NCBI GenBank assembly: GCA_002025945.1
Contig: MWOO01000143.1
Span: 62,001-126,000 of the forward strand
Direction of reading: 5' to 3'
Length of the DNA: 64,000 nucleotides
Source: Prochlorococcus sp. HOT208_60m_813O14
GTDB taxonomy: Bacteria > Cyanobacteriota > Cyanobacteriia > PCC-6307 > Cyanobiaceae
Shown: in pieces, positions 39,235 through 49,035 of the stretch
Layout: every line of letters begins with the position of its first letter
How positions within the stretch are numbered: position 1 is the stretch's first letter
The notes under the pieces: generated by a model
What the model saw: the letters and a program-made list of their open reading frames with translations, nothing else
What the model was told of the DNA's origin: nothing
Database searches by the model: none
Translations under genes and position numbers: made by a program

Positions 39235-40433
39235 AAAATAAAATTCATACTATTGAAGTTGAAAATAACGAAACTCAATCTGTAGAAAAAATTATTGAAA
39301 AAATTAGAGAGAATAAAATTATTTATGTAAAAAACAAATTTTATGCAGACAAAGATGTATTAGATTCAATTACGGAAAATGGACCAGCAATTATCTTAAA
39401 CAGTAGTGGGAGTTCTGGAAAACCGAGACAATGTTTTCACCATTTAAATAATCTTAAATTATCTGCAGCTACATCAGGTCAATGGCTAATAGAGCAAGGA
39501 TTTGAATTACAAAACTGCTTAGTTTTAAATACTTTACCCCTGAACCATATAAGTGGATTAATGCCAATTTTTAGAAGTCAAACTTGGGGATGTGATTGTA
39601 TTAATATTTCTCCGAATTTGATAAAAAAAACTCGAGAACTTTTACTTTTCACAATTAAATTTAAAAAAAACAAAAAACACTTGATTACGTCATTAGTACC
39701 TACCCAATTACAAAGACTTTTATCTCAAAAAGATGGAATTAGTTGGCTAAAAATTTTTGATCTAATTTGGGTAGGTGGAGCTTCAATTTCAGACGAAACT
39801 GCAGAACAATGTATAAAAGAAAAAATAAAATTAGCACCTTGTTACGGCTCAACTGAAACAGCAGCAATGGTTACGAGTTTAAAACCAAAAGAATTCTTAA
39901 TGGGTTTTAAAAATGTTGGAGAAATACTACCTGATACAAAAATAAGAATTAACGCACAAGGATTAATCGAAATAAAATCAGCCAGAATTGGAATCGAAAT
40001 AATAGATTCTTTAAAAACTAAAAATTTCAAAAATAAAAATGGGTGGTGGCAAACAAGTGATTTAGGCGAAATTAAGCAAATCAATAATTCTTACTATTTA
40101 AAATTTGTTGGAAGAAGTGATAATGCTTTTAATTCAGGCGGAGAAGTTGTTTTCCCTGAAGTAATTGAATCTAGATTAAATGATTTCATTATGAAAGAAA
40201 ATATCCCAATTAATAAATTCAATATTTCGAAAGTATCTAACAAATTATGGGGAAATAAAATTAAAGTAATAGTTGAATTTAGAGAACTTACAAATGATAA
40301 AAATATTGAAATTTCTTTAAATTTATTAAAAAAATTTTCTCAAAGTTGGCCTAAACATGAAAAGCCTGAAAAGTGGATTGTTAAAAACAAAAATAGCATT
40401 ACAGAAAAAATAAACTATAAATTTAAAAAATAA
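39231..40433 (+). CDS. menE: o-Succinylbenzoate-CoA ligase
   Basis: An acyl-adenylate-forming enzyme of about 400 residues: P-loop NSSGSSGKPRQ, LPLNHISGLMPIFR, APCYGSTETAAMVTS, WWQTSDLGEI, GRSDNAFNSGGE and, at the C terminus, ITEKINYKF with the catalytic Lys. It activates o-succinylbenzoate to its CoA thioester. I chose the ATG at 39231, which overlaps the menC stop as ATGA like the menA/menC junction; an ATG at 39219 is in frame and would add four residues. Short for the family because the N-terminal region is trimmed. Confidence 0.93.
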   Translation: MKNKIHTIEVENNETQSVEKIIEKIRENKIIYVKNKFYADKDVLDSITENGPAIILNSSGSSGKPRQCFHHLNNLKLSAATSGQWLIEQGFELQNCLVLNTLPLNHISGLMPIFRSQTWGCDCINISPNLIKKTRELLLFTIKFKKNKKHLITSLVPTQLQRLLSQKDGISWLKIFDLIWVGGASISDETAEQCIKEKIKLAPCYGSTETAAMVTSLKPKEFLMGFKNVGEILPDTKIRINAQGLIEIKSARIGIEIIDSLKTKNFKNKNGWWQTSDLGEIKQINNSYYLKFVGRSDNAFNSGGEVVFPEVIESRLNDFIMKENIPINKFNISKVSNKLWGNKIKVIVEFRELTNDKNIEISLNLLKKFSQSWPKHEKPEKWIVKNKNSITEKINYKFKK

Positions 40434-40436
40434 TAA

Positions 40437-40889
<453 letters not shown>

Positions 40890-40898
40890 TTAAAGAAA

Positions 40899-42086
40899 TT
40901 ATCTATCAACAGATCCCATAATGACATCTATTGAACCAAGGATTGCCATAATATCAGCGATTTTGGCACCTTTAAGAATATGAGGCAATATTTGCAGATT
41001 ATTTAAATCAGCTGCTCTGATTTTAAATCTCCATGGGGTAACTTCATTATTTCCTTGAATAAATACACCTATTTCTCCTTTGCCGGACTCTAATCTTGTA
41101 TATAATTCTCCGTTAGGAATTTTAAAAGTTGGAGCAACCTTCTTAGCTACATATTGATAGTCGATACCAAATATTTCACTTTTCTTATCTTCAGTCGCCA
41201 TTCTTTGAGCTTCTAAATTTTCTGTTGGACCTCCTGGAATCATTTTGCAGGCTTGGCGAATGATGCTTAGTGATTGTCTCATCTCTTCAACTCTTACTCG
41301 ATATCTCGCATAACAATCTCCTTCTTTTTCCGAAGCAATCTGCCAATCAAAATCGTCATAACATTCATAACTATCGACTTTCCTTAAATCCCAGGAAACT
41401 CCAGAAGCTCTAAGCATTGGCCCAGACAAAGACCAATTAATTGCCTGGTCTCTTTGTATTGTTCCTAGACCTTCAATTCTTTTTCTAAAAATTGGATTAT
41501 TTGTAATTAATTTTTCGTATTCATCTATCTTAGGACCAAACCAATCGCAAAAGTCTATACATTTTTCTAACCATCCGTATGGGAGATCACATGCGACACC
41601 GCCTATCCTAAAGAAATTATTATTTATTAGCCTTTGTCCAGTGGCAGCTTCCCAGAGATCATAGATCATCTCTCTTTCTCTAAAAATATAGAAAAATGGA
41701 GTTTGAGCTCCTACGTCTGCTAAAAAGGGACCAAGCCATAAAAGATGATTAGCAATACGATTAAGTTCGAGCATAAGAACTCTGATGTAACTAGCTCTTT
41801 TGGGAACTGGAATATTAGCTAATCTTTCAGGAGCATTTACTACAATAGCTTCATAAAACATCCCTGCTGCATAATCCATTCTGCTTACATAAGGGACATA
41901 CATTACATTTGTTCTATTTTCAGCTATCTTTTCCATTCCTCTATGTAAATATCCAATTACTGGCTCACAATCAATGACATTCTCACCATCAAGAGTTACA
42001 ACTAACCTTAAAACCCCATGCATTGAAGGATGGTGAGGGCCAAAATTGACCACCATTGGTTCTGTTCTAGTCTCTAGCTGAGCCAT
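40899..42086 (-). CDS. ndhH: NAD(P)H-quinone oxidoreductase subunit H (NDH-1)
   Basis: At 395 residues this matches the 49-kDa (NuoD/NdhH) subunit. Visible motifs include [15 protein letters not shown] at the N terminus, [40 protein letters not shown] and a C-terminal [12 protein letters not shown]. It sits in the hydrophilic arm of thylakoid NDH-1 next to the quinone site; in cyanobacteria electrons come from ferredoxin. Other NDH-1 genes lie at 51845-54610 and 59650-63397. ATG start; divergent from rsmH by 38 bp. Confidence 0.98.
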
Positions 42087-42124
42087 TCGAAATTTAACTT
42101 CTAAACAAATCTTAGTCGAAAGTT

Positions 42125-43027
42125 ATGCAAACTGACCTATCTGATTCATCTTTTTTCAATCATCAATCAGTTATGACAGATGAGATTATGGCCTCATTAG
42201 AGCATTACCCACTTATACATAACAATCAACTTAAGGGAATAGACGCAACTTTAGGCGGAGGCGGGCACTCTTATCACTTATTGAGAAAATATTCGGATTT
42301 AAATATAATTGGACTTGATCAAGATCCATTCGCAAGAAAATCAGCATTAAAAAAACTTGATGAGTTTAAAAGTAGGATCGATATAAGGGCTTCAAATTTT
42401 GCGGATTTTGTACCAAAAGAAAAAGTTTCTTTTGTGATTGCAGATCTTGGAGTAAATAGTAACCAACTTGATGACCCTAAAAGAGGATTTAGTTTCCAAA
42501 AAGATGGTCCGCTTGATATGCGCATGAATCCTTTGCTTGATATTGATGCAGAGAAATTAATTGAGGTTTTAAATGAAAAAGATCTAGCTAACCTAATCTA
42601 TAAATATGGAGATGAGAGATTATCAAGAAAGATTGCTAGGAAAATAAAATTGGATTTGAAGGAAAATGGAAAATATTCTGGGACAAAAGAGTTAGCTTAC
42701 TCTATCGCAGGCTGCTTCCCACCAAAACAAAGATATAAAAAAATACATCCAGCAACAAGAACATTTCAAGCACTAAGAATTGCTGTTAATAAAGAAATTG
42801 AAGTATTAGAAAAATTTTTGCAAGTTGTACCTGAATGGCTTTTGCCAGGGGGTATTATTTCTGTTATTAGTTTTCATTCTCTTGAGGATAGGTTAGTTAA
42901 AAGTTGTTTTAAGAATGATCAAAGACTAAAAAACCTGACAAAAAAGCCAATAACTCCTTCCGAACAAGAAGTCGAACTTAATAAAAGAGCTAGAAGTGGA
43001 AAATTAAGAATTGCTCAATTAAATTAA
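42125..43027 (+). CDS. rsmH: 16S rRNA (cytosine-1402-N4) methyltransferase
   Basis: The 300-residue SAM enzyme has HQSVMTDEIMASL, GIDATLGGGGHSYHLL (SAM loop), IIGLDQDPFA, ADLGVNSNQLDDPKRGFSF, LDMRMNP and SVISFHSLEDRLVK. It methylates C1402 in the decoding site of 16S rRNA. It is outside the usual mra/dcw cell-division cluster, as in other picocyanobacteria. ATG start; overlap with neighbours is absent (13 bp to the convergent cysteine desulfurase). Confidence 0.97.
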   Translation: MQTDLSDSSFFNHQSVMTDEIMASLEHYPLIHNNQLKGIDATLGGGGHSYHLLRKYSDLNIIGLDQDPFARKSALKKLDEFKSRIDIRASNFADFVPKEKVSFVIADLGVNSNQLDDPKRGFSFQKDGPLDMRMNPLLDIDAEKLIEVLNEKDLANLIYKYGDERLSRKIARKIKLDLKENGKYSGTKELAYSIAGCFPPKQRYKKIHPATRTFQALRIAVNKEIEVLEKFLQVVPEWLLPGGIISVISFHSLEDRLVKSCFKNDQRLKNLTKKPITPSEQEVELNKRARSGKLRIAQLN

Positions 43028-43040
43028 AAGCCAATAATTT

Positions 43041-44192
43041 CTATCGTAATGATCTGATTGTATTTGTAAGAATATGAATTGCTTGTTTTATATCTTTTGA
43101 ATTAGTACTTAATCCAATACTTAACCTTATTGAAGATTCTGCTTCTTTAAGAGATCTACCTAAGGCTAGTAAAACATGAGATGGTTCACCACTACTACAT
43201 GCAGATCCAGTAGAACAAATTATTTTAGATTTTAAAAGTTTATGAAACTTTGCTCCGTTTAAATCCAATACAGTCAAATTTAAATTGTGAGGTAATCTTT
43301 TTTCTATAGAGCCATTAATTAATAAACCAGAATTATTTTTTAACAACCCCTCTAAAAGGTTATTTCTATAAAAAAGTAATTTCTCAGCATTATTTTTTTG
43401 ATTAAGAACTGCTATCTCTATTGCTTTAGCAAAGCCAACTACTAAAGGAAGAGGTAATGTGCCAGACCTAAGACCATATTCCTGACCTCCTCCAACAATT
43501 AAAGGCTCAAGATTAATTTCTTCATCAATCAAAAGAAGTCCTATCCCTTTAGGGCCGTATATTTTGTGAGAACTCATCGTTATCATATTTACATCTGATA
43601 AAAGATTATCTAAAGCCATATAACCTAAACATTGTGCAAAATCAGAGTGAAATGTTATTCCTCTCGATTTACATATCTTTGAAATATTTTCTATGGGCTG
43701 AATAACTCCTATTTCGTTATTTGCCAACATGACACTAACCAGAAATGTATATCTTCTCTTACTTATTTTTTTTTTGAATTGTTCTTCTGAAATTAAGCCA
43801 TCTTTCTCAGGATTAATTTCTGTAACCATAAATCCCTCTTTTTTTAGTTGGTTTAAGGGCTCCAAAACAGCTTTATGCTCTGTTTTTAAGGTAATAATAT
43901 GTCCATAATTTCCTGTTTTTTTATAGAAATTTCTAGCAAAACCTAATAAGGCTAAGTTATTAGATTCAGTTGCCCCACTTGTAAAAATAACTTTTTTATT
44001 CTTAAGAAATAAACTTTGTTCTATTTTTTCTCTTGAGGCTTCCAATATAGCGCTTGCGTTAATCCCCGCCAAATTAGATTTATTTGCAGGGTTAGAAAAT
44101 ATCTCACTCCAAAAAGGTTTCATAGAATCAACGACATCTTTAGAGCAAGGAGTCGAAGATTGATAGTCTAGTAGTATGGGAGTTGATAGCAT
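43041..44192 (-). CDS. Cysteine desulfurase (NifS/IscS family)
   Basis: The 383-residue PLP enzyme has LLDYQSSTPCSKDVVDSM, FTSGATESNNLALLG, SVMLANNEIGVIQPI, the PLP lysine in TMSSHKIYGPKGIGLL and the catalytic Cys loop CSTGSACSSGEPS. It extracts sulfur from cysteine for Fe-S clusters or thiolation. The loop form (long, flexible) fits group I IscS/NifS rather than SufS. Which sulfur acceptors it serves cannot be read from the sequence. ATG start at 44192. Confidence 0.94.
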   Translation of the reverse strand: MLSTPILLDYQSSTPCSKDVVDSMKPFWSEIFSNPANKSNLAGINASAILEASREKIEQSLFLKNKKVIFTSGATESNNLALLGFARNFYKKTGNYGHIITLKTEHKAVLEPLNQLKKEGFMVTEINPEKDGLISEEQFKKKISKRRYTFLVSVMLANNEIGVIQPIENISKICKSRGITFHSDFAQCLGYMALDNLLSDVNMITMSSHKIYGPKGIGLLLIDEEINLEPLIVGGGQEYGLRSGTLPLPLVVGFAKAIEIAVLNQKNNAEKLLFYRNNLLEGLLKNNSGLLINGSIEKRLPHNLNLTVLDLNGAKFHKLLKSKIICSTGSACSSGEPSHVLLALGRSLKEAESSIRLSIGLSTNSKDIKQAIHILTNTIRSLR

Positions 44193-44251
44193 TATGTTTA
44201 GTATATAAAATTCTGTTTATTACTAGAAAATCAAATTAAAGAATTAAAAAA

Positions 44252-44980
44252 ATGAATGAAATTAATCAAATAAATAATGAACCGGTAAGAAAATCAAGAA
44301 TTTTATTAGTTGATGATGAGCCTGGTTTAAGAACAGCTGTTAAAACATTTCTAGAAGATGAAGGCTTTGAAATATTTATTGCAGTTGATGGAGAGGATGG
44401 TTGGGAAAAAGCTCAAACAGTCTTCCCAGATTTGATAATTAGTGATGTTATGATGCCTCGAGCTAACGGTTATGCTTTATTAGAAAAAATTAGAGAGGAT
44501 GAAAAATTAGGAGGAACTCCAGTAATTTTTCTAACTGCAAAAGGAATGACCCTAGACAGAACAGAAGGTTATCTTGCAGGAGTTGATGATTATATTTCCA
44601 AACCTTTCGATCCCGATGAATTAGCTGCAAGAGTCAAAAATGTAATCAACAGACAAGAACGATTATTAAAAGAAGCGGCACGATTCGCAGATATTGACGT
44701 AAGCAAAATGGCAAAACAAATTACTGAAATAAAATCTATGCTCACAGACCAAAACCAGACTCATCCAGAAAATAAAATAAATCTTCCTAGTTTCACTCCC
44801 AGAGAAGCAAGTGTGCTTCAACTAGTAGCAGAGGGACTGATGAACAAAGAAATTGCAAGACAGCTTGAAACATCTATTAGAAATGTTGAGAAATATGTAA
44901 GTAGACTTTTTATCAAAACAGGTACATCAAGCCGAACAGAATTAGTTCGTTATGCACTTGAAAATCATTTGGTAAAATAA
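44252..44980 (+). CDS. NarL/LuxR-type response regulator (Rre1/Ycf29-like)
   Basis: The 242-residue regulator has a receiver domain: acidic pair in LLVDDEPGLRTA (D21-D22), phospho-acceptor D65 in IISDVMMPRANGY, and the Lys of YISKPFD. A linker of about 45 residues and a LuxR-type helix-turn-helix (FTPREASVLQLVAEGLMNKEIAR and VSRLFIKTG) follow. It resembles cyanobacterial Ycf29/Rre1, a redox and stress responder working with kinase Hik2, though the subtype is inferred. No kinase gene is adjacent. ATG start; 59 bp from the divergent cysteine desulfurase. Confidence 0.9.
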   Translation: MNEINQINNEPVRKSRILLVDDEPGLRTAVKTFLEDEGFEIFIAVDGEDGWEKAQTVFPDLIISDVMMPRANGYALLEKIREDEKLGGTPVIFLTAKGMTLDRTEGYLAGVDDYISKPFDPDELAARVKNVINRQERLLKEAARFADIDVSKMAKQITEIKSMLTDQNQTHPENKINLPSFTPREASVLQLVAEGLMNKEIARQLETSIRNVEKYVSRLFIKTGTSSRTELVRYALENHLVK

Positions 44981-44981
44981 A

Positions 44982-45683
44982 TTATTTAATTTTTTCGAAT
45001 TCAATTAGTTTTGAAAAATAAAAAGGAGCTTGATTTAATTTCTTTTTAACAACTTTAAATCCTCTTTCTTTGGCAGCATTAATAATACCCCTTTCTTTCA
45101 ATGTATATGCTCTTGTAGTTTTACTTGGCCCAGGAAATAATTTTCCAATATTTTTTAGAACAGCAAGAACTGGCGTATAAGGAGCAAAGCTAACTATTAG
45201 TTTTTCTTTGCTTAAATCGCATAGATGTTGGACCATTTCTTCTGCGACCGGTTGAGGATAATGAATAAATACATCCAAACAAACTACAACATCAAATAAA
45301 CCTTTTAATTTTTCCAGATCACAGACTTCATATTTTACTTTACCTTGACTCAAACCTAATTCATGAATGCGTTTTTTTGTTTCTTTAATCATTTCAGAAG
45401 AAATATCGCTCACCTGTAGTTCTTTTATACCGAGTCTTAATAAAGGTATGGAAAGACTTCCTACACCACAGCCTGCATCACAATAACTTTTTTTTGTTAG
45501 TTCAGGATAATTTTTGATATATGAAACTACATCATCTACAGTTTTTTGATGTCCTTTCCTAATATTTTTCTGAACTGTATTAATTTCATCAGATTTGCTA
45601 TAAATTTTATTCCATCTTTCAAAGCCAGTACCATTAAAATACTCTCTTACTTCACTTTTTTCGATAATCTTATTTGATGTCAT
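44982..45683 (-). CDS. chlM: Mg-protoporphyrin IX O-methyltransferase
   Basis: The 233-residue SAM enzyme has the ChlM/BchM N terminus REYFNGTGFERWNKIY and SAM motif I in YCDAGCGVGSLSIPLL, then CLDVFIHYPQP and LIVSFAPYTPVL, and a C-terminal RAYTLKERGI. It methylates the C13 propionate of Mg-protoporphyrin IX on the way to divinyl chlorophylls. It abuts the convergent response regulator by 1 bp and is divergent from purE by 89 bp. ATG start. Confidence 0.95.
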   Translation of the reverse strand: MTSNKIIEKSEVREYFNGTGFERWNKIYSKSDEINTVQKNIRKGHQKTVDDVVSYIKNYPELTKKSYCDAGCGVGSLSIPLLRLGIKELQVSDISSEMIKETKKRIHELGLSQGKVKYEVCDLEKLKGLFDVVVCLDVFIHYPQPVAEEMVQHLCDLSKEKLIVSFAPYTPVLAVLKNIGKLFPGPSKTTRAYTLKERGIINAAKERGFKVVKKKLNQAPFYFSKLIEFEKIK

Positions 45684-45714
45684 TGTATTCTATGAAAATT
45701 TATTCTTTTTATAC

Positions 45715-45723
45715 TAACCAACT
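45715..45723 (+). promoter_or_regulatory. TAACCAACT motif in the chlM/purE divergent region
   Basis: The nine bases match the core of the 14-bp motif at 6703 and 56576. The gap between chlM and purE starts is 89 bp, and the motif lies 32 bp from the chlM start. The shared placement in divergent regions is the only evidence; a 9-mer is short. Confidence 0.25.
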
Positions 45724-45772
45724 GGCGCCAAATTAATTGCACGCCATTATAGGAAAGAATTGATTTGTTATT

Positions 45773-46309
45773 TTGTCAGAATTGAATTCTAAAGATATTT
45801 ATAAAATTGCTGTCGTAATGGGTAGTGATTCAGATCTAAAAACATTGAAACCATCCATTGATATTCTAAGAGAATTTGGAATAAAAACTGAAGTTTGTAT
45901 ACTTTCTGCACATCGAACACCTATTGAAATGATGGAATATGCAAAAAATGCAGAATCAGAAAACATAAAAGTAATAATTGCCGGCGCTGGGGGTGCTGCT
46001 CATCTTCCAGGAATGCTGGCATCCATAACTTGCATTCCTGTAATTGGCGTACCAGTAGAGAGTAAGGCACTTAAGGGTATTGACTCTCTTTTATCAATCG
46101 TTCAAATGCCCGCTGGAATTCCAGTTGCAACAGTTGCAATTAATGGAGGTCAGAATGCTGGATTATTGGCAATAGAGATGATCAGTTTATTTGATGAATC
46201 CATAAAGAAAAATTTGAAAGAATTCAGAGAAAATCTACATTCACAGGTAAGAACTAAAAATAGTAAGTTATCAAATATTGGACCTGACAATTATCTTCAA
46301 AATAAATGA
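45773..46309 (+). CDS. purE: N5-carboxyaminoimidazole ribonucleotide mutase
   Basis: The 178-residue protein has VVMGSDSDLKTLKPSIDIL, SAHRTPIEMMEYA, IAGAGGAAHLPGMLAS and PVIGVPV, all standard PurE motifs, with a roughly 20-residue C-terminal tail that looks non-conserved. It moves the carboxyl group of N5-CAIR to make CAIR in purine synthesis. TTG start at 45773; no ATG lies between it and the conserved VVMGSDSD block except inside that block. Confidence 0.96.
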   Translation: MSELNSKDIYKIAVVMGSDSDLKTLKPSIDILREFGIKTEVCILSAHRTPIEMMEYAKNAESENIKVIIAGAGGAAHLPGMLASITCIPVIGVPVESKALKGIDSLLSIVQMPAGIPVATVAINGGQNAGLLAIEMISLFDESIKKNLKEFRENLHSQVRTKNSKLSNIGPDNYLQNK

Positions 46310-46324
46310 ACTAATATTTTTATA

Positions 46325-46948
46325 TTAAGCCTTGTTAAGAAAGTTTTCTTTTTTAAGGTAATTAATAATTTTTTCAACGGAATCATTTAAATCTAACGAA
46401 CCTGTATCAACAACAATTTCGGGATTAAGAGGAGCTTCATATGGACTAGAAATCCCTGTAAATTCTTTAATTTCACCCAAACGAGCTTTTTTATAAAGAC
46501 CTTTAGTATCCCTATTTTCGCAAACTGTGATATCAGCAGCACAATAAACTTCAATGAAATCTTTAGATCCAATAATTTTTCTCACCTTATCTCTATCGCT
46601 AATAAATGGCGAAACGAATGCCGTAATAGTTATTATCCCAGCATTCATAAATAAATTCGCAACTTCGCCAATTCTTCTTATATTTTCTTCTCTATCTTCA
46701 TCCGAAAAACCAAGATCTTTACATAAACCGTGTCTAATATTATCTCCATCCAACACATAAGTCGAAAAACCATCCAAGTGTAAAACTTCATTTAAAGCGT
46801 TGGCCAAAGTACTTTTACCAGAACCAGATAAACCTGTAAACCAGATAACCATACCTTTATGACCTCTCATCTTCTCTAACTTTTCTCTATCAATAGTTAA
46901 GTTGTGCCACTTTATATTGGTTGACTTTTTTTGAATTTGTTCTTTCAT
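46325..46948 (-). CDS. cysC: Adenylylsulfate (APS) kinase
   Basis: This 207-residue kinase has the P-loop GLSGSGKSTLANAL near residue 40, LDGDNIRHGLCKDLGFS, the IRRIGEVANLF region, the phosphoserine loop FVSPFISDRDKVR and FIEVYCAADITVCENRD. It phosphorylates APS to PAPS, used for assimilatory sulfate reduction and sulfation. ATG start at 46948, 42 bp after the SUI1-like gene on the same strand. Confidence 0.97.
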   Translation of the reverse strand: MKEQIQKKSTNIKWHNLTIDREKLEKMRGHKGMVIWFTGLSGSGKSTLANALNEVLHLDGFSTYVLDGDNIRHGLCKDLGFSDEDREENIRRIGEVANLFMNAGIITITAFVSPFISDRDKVRKIIGSKDFIEVYCAADITVCENRDTKGLYKKARLGEIKEFTGISSPYEAPLNPEIVVDTGSLDLNDSVEKIINYLKKENFLNKA

Positions 46949-46990
46949 TTTTTACTTCATCAAAATTAAAAACCTATCCTAACCCTTGCT

Positions 46991-47302
46991 TCATAAATTA
47001 TGAAATCCCTCTTTACGAAGAAACTCAATTGATTTCGATACCATATCACCCTGTAACTGGATATTGCTATCAATTAATGTTCCTCCAGTCCCACAAAAAA
47101 CTTTAATTTTTTTTAGTAATTCTTTTAATAAGATTTGATCCTCAGTGCCTAAACCTTTAATTAAGGTTATAGTCTTTCCCTTTTTACCTTTTTTTTGTTT
47201 TGATATATTTATTTTTGATCTTTTATTAAAAGTATCTACCTTTGCTGTTTCTTCAGATTTCTTTTCTTGATTATCAAATTCGATCCAATTCTTTTTTCCC
47301 AT
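46991..47302 (-). CDS. SUI1/YciH-family translation factor
   Basis: The 103-residue protein has a lysine-rich N-terminal half (to about residue 45) and a SUI1 domain with ITLIKGLG, the GTGGTLIDSN core near residue 70 and the QGDMVSKSIEFLRKEGF helix. Bacterial YciH proteins resemble eukaryotic eIF1 and tune initiation fidelity; the role is modest and not fully established. Divergent from trpB by 48 bp. ATG start. Confidence 0.9.
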   Translation of the reverse strand: MGKKNWIEFDNQEKKSEETAKVDTFNKRSKINISKQKKGKKGKTITLIKGLGTEDQILLKELLKKIKVFCGTGGTLIDSNIQLQGDMVSKSIEFLRKEGFHNL

Positions 47303-47350
47303 TATTTTAAATATAATCTATAGTTAGTTAATACTTATTCTATAGAAAAA

Positions 47351-48595
47351 GTGGTAAGTACATTTTCTCGCAAAGATCAAAACTATAAAAATGACGATTT
47401 AAGTCAACCTTCCAAAGAGGGAAGATTTGGAAAATATGGTGGTCAATATGTTCCTGAAACGCTAATGCCCGCCCTTTTTGAGCTTGAAGACGCTGCATCT
47501 AATGCATGGAAAGATAAACTATTTATAGAAGAATTAAATCATCTACTTAAAACTTATGTAGGAAGAGAAACACCACTTTATGAAGCCAAAAGACTTACTG
47601 AACATTACAAAAATAAACAAGCAACTCCTCGAATATGGCTTAAAAGAGAAGATTTAAATCATACTGGGGCTCACAAAATTAATAATGCTCTTGGACAAGC
47701 TTTATTGGCAATAAGAATGGGCAAAAAAAGAATAATTGCAGAAACTGGAGCAGGTCAGCATGGAGTTGCTACAGCTACTGTTTGTGCGAGATTTGGCTTG
47801 AAATGTATTATCTACATGGGTGCTGAAGACATAAAAAGGCAATCCCTTAACGTTTTTAGAATGAAACTTTTAGGAGCCGAAGTTAAAGTTGTAAATTCTG
47901 GAACTGCAACACTTAAGGATGCTACTAGTGAGGCTATTAGAGATTGGGTTTCTAATGTCGAAACCACACACTACATTTTAGGATCTGTTGCAGGCCCACA
48001 CCCTTTCCCAAAGATCGTGCGAGATTTTCATGCAGTTATAGGTGAAGAAACTAAAAAACAATGTTTGGAATCATTTGGATCTTTGCCCGATATTTTGCTT
48101 GCTTGTGTAGGTGGGGGATCAAATGCAATGGGGCTTTTCCATCCTTTTGTTAAAGAAACTTCTGTGCGTCTTATTGGAGTTGAAGCCGCAGGAAGCGGAG
48201 TTGATACTGACAAACATGCTGCCACTATCACTAAAGGGTCAGTTGGAATTTTGCATGGATCAATGAGTCTTCTCTTGCAAGATGATAATGGTCAAGTACA
48301 AGAAGCTCATTCAATAAGTGCAGGGTTAGATTACCCTGGAGTAGGACCTGAACATAGCCATTTAAAAGATATAGGAAGAGCAGAATATGGATCAGTCACA
48401 GATCAAGAAGCTTTAGACGCTTTAAAACTTGTTAGTGAACTAGAAGGAATTATACCTGCACTTGAAACTTCCCATGCCTTTGCTTGGTTAGATAAATTAT
48501 GCCCTACTCTTGAAAAAGATACTCATATAGTTATCAATTGCTCTGGTAGAGGCGACAAAGATGTTAATACTGTTGCATCTTCATTAGATATTTAA
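47351..48595 (+). CDS. trpB: Tryptophan synthase beta subunit
   Basis: The 414-residue PLP enzyme contains [19 protein letters not shown] at the N terminus, the PLP lysine in [43 protein letters not shown] and [14 protein letters not shown]. It joins indole and serine to make tryptophan. GTG start at 47351; the first 20 residues are variable. Convergent with the rhodanese gene, whose stop codon begins on the next base after the trpB stop. trpA is not in the window. Confidence 0.98.
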   Translation: MVSTFSRKDQNYKNDDLSQPSKEGRFGKYGGQYVPETLMPALFELEDAASNAWKDKLFIEELNHLLKTYVGRETPLYEAKRLTEHYKNKQATPRIWLKREDLNHTGAHKINNALGQALLAIRMGKKRIIAETGAGQHGVATATVCARFGLKCIIYMGAEDIKRQSLNVFRMKLLGAEVKVVNSGTATLKDATSEAIRDWVSNVETTHYILGSVAGPHPFPKIVRDFHAVIGEETKKQCLESFGSLPDILLACVGGGSNAMGLFHPFVKETSVRLIGVEAAGSGVDTDKHAATITKGSVGILHGSMSLLLQDDNGQVQEAHSISAGLDYPGVGPEHSHLKDIGRAEYGSVTDQEALDALKLVSELEGIIPALETSHAFAWLDKLCPTLEKDTHIVINCSGRGDKDVNTVASSLDI

Positions 48596-48946
48596 TCAAT
48601 ACCTTGGGATTGATGGGTCAATATATCTACTCCATCCATCAATTCCCTCCTCCAAATTCCATATTTCGCTCACAATATTATTATCCAAGCACCATTGAGA
48701 AAAGTTATAACTTCTTATTCCTGCATGACAGGTAACTACAATTTCTCTGTCTAATAAACCAGCAAATCTTTCTTCAACATATTCAGATGTGACTTTACTA
48801 ATTGGTATATGTAAAAATTCTTTTGAGAAACGAGCTACTTCAAGCTCTGACTGTTCTCTTACATCAATCAAAACTGGATCTTCTTTCTCAGAATTAAACC
48901 AATCATTGAGACTAAAAGCATTTATAGATTTTGGATAACTTCCCAA
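48596..48946 (-). CDS. Rhodanese-domain protein (single domain)
   Basis: The 116-residue protein is one rhodanese fold: LIDVREQSELEVARF, HIPISKV and the active-site loop VVTCHAGIRSYN with the catalytic Cys, ending WNLEEGIDGWSRYID. Single-domain rhodaneses move sulfane sulfur from thiosulfate or persulfides to acceptors. The partner is unknown. TTG start at 48946, since no internal ATG precedes the core. Convergent with trpB with no bases between the stops. Confidence 0.92.
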   Translation of the reverse strand: MGSYPKSINAFSLNDWFNSEKEDPVLIDVREQSELEVARFSKEFLHIPISKVTSEYVEERFAGLLDREIVVTCHAGIRSYNFSQWCLDNNIVSEIWNLEEGIDGWSRYIDPSIPRY

Positions 48947-49035
48947 TTTATAGGATAAATTATGTGTTATTTACAATTTAATAAATTAAGTTGCAGTAGG
49001 AAGTTTATTGTTAAAAATAAAAATAAACATTGATA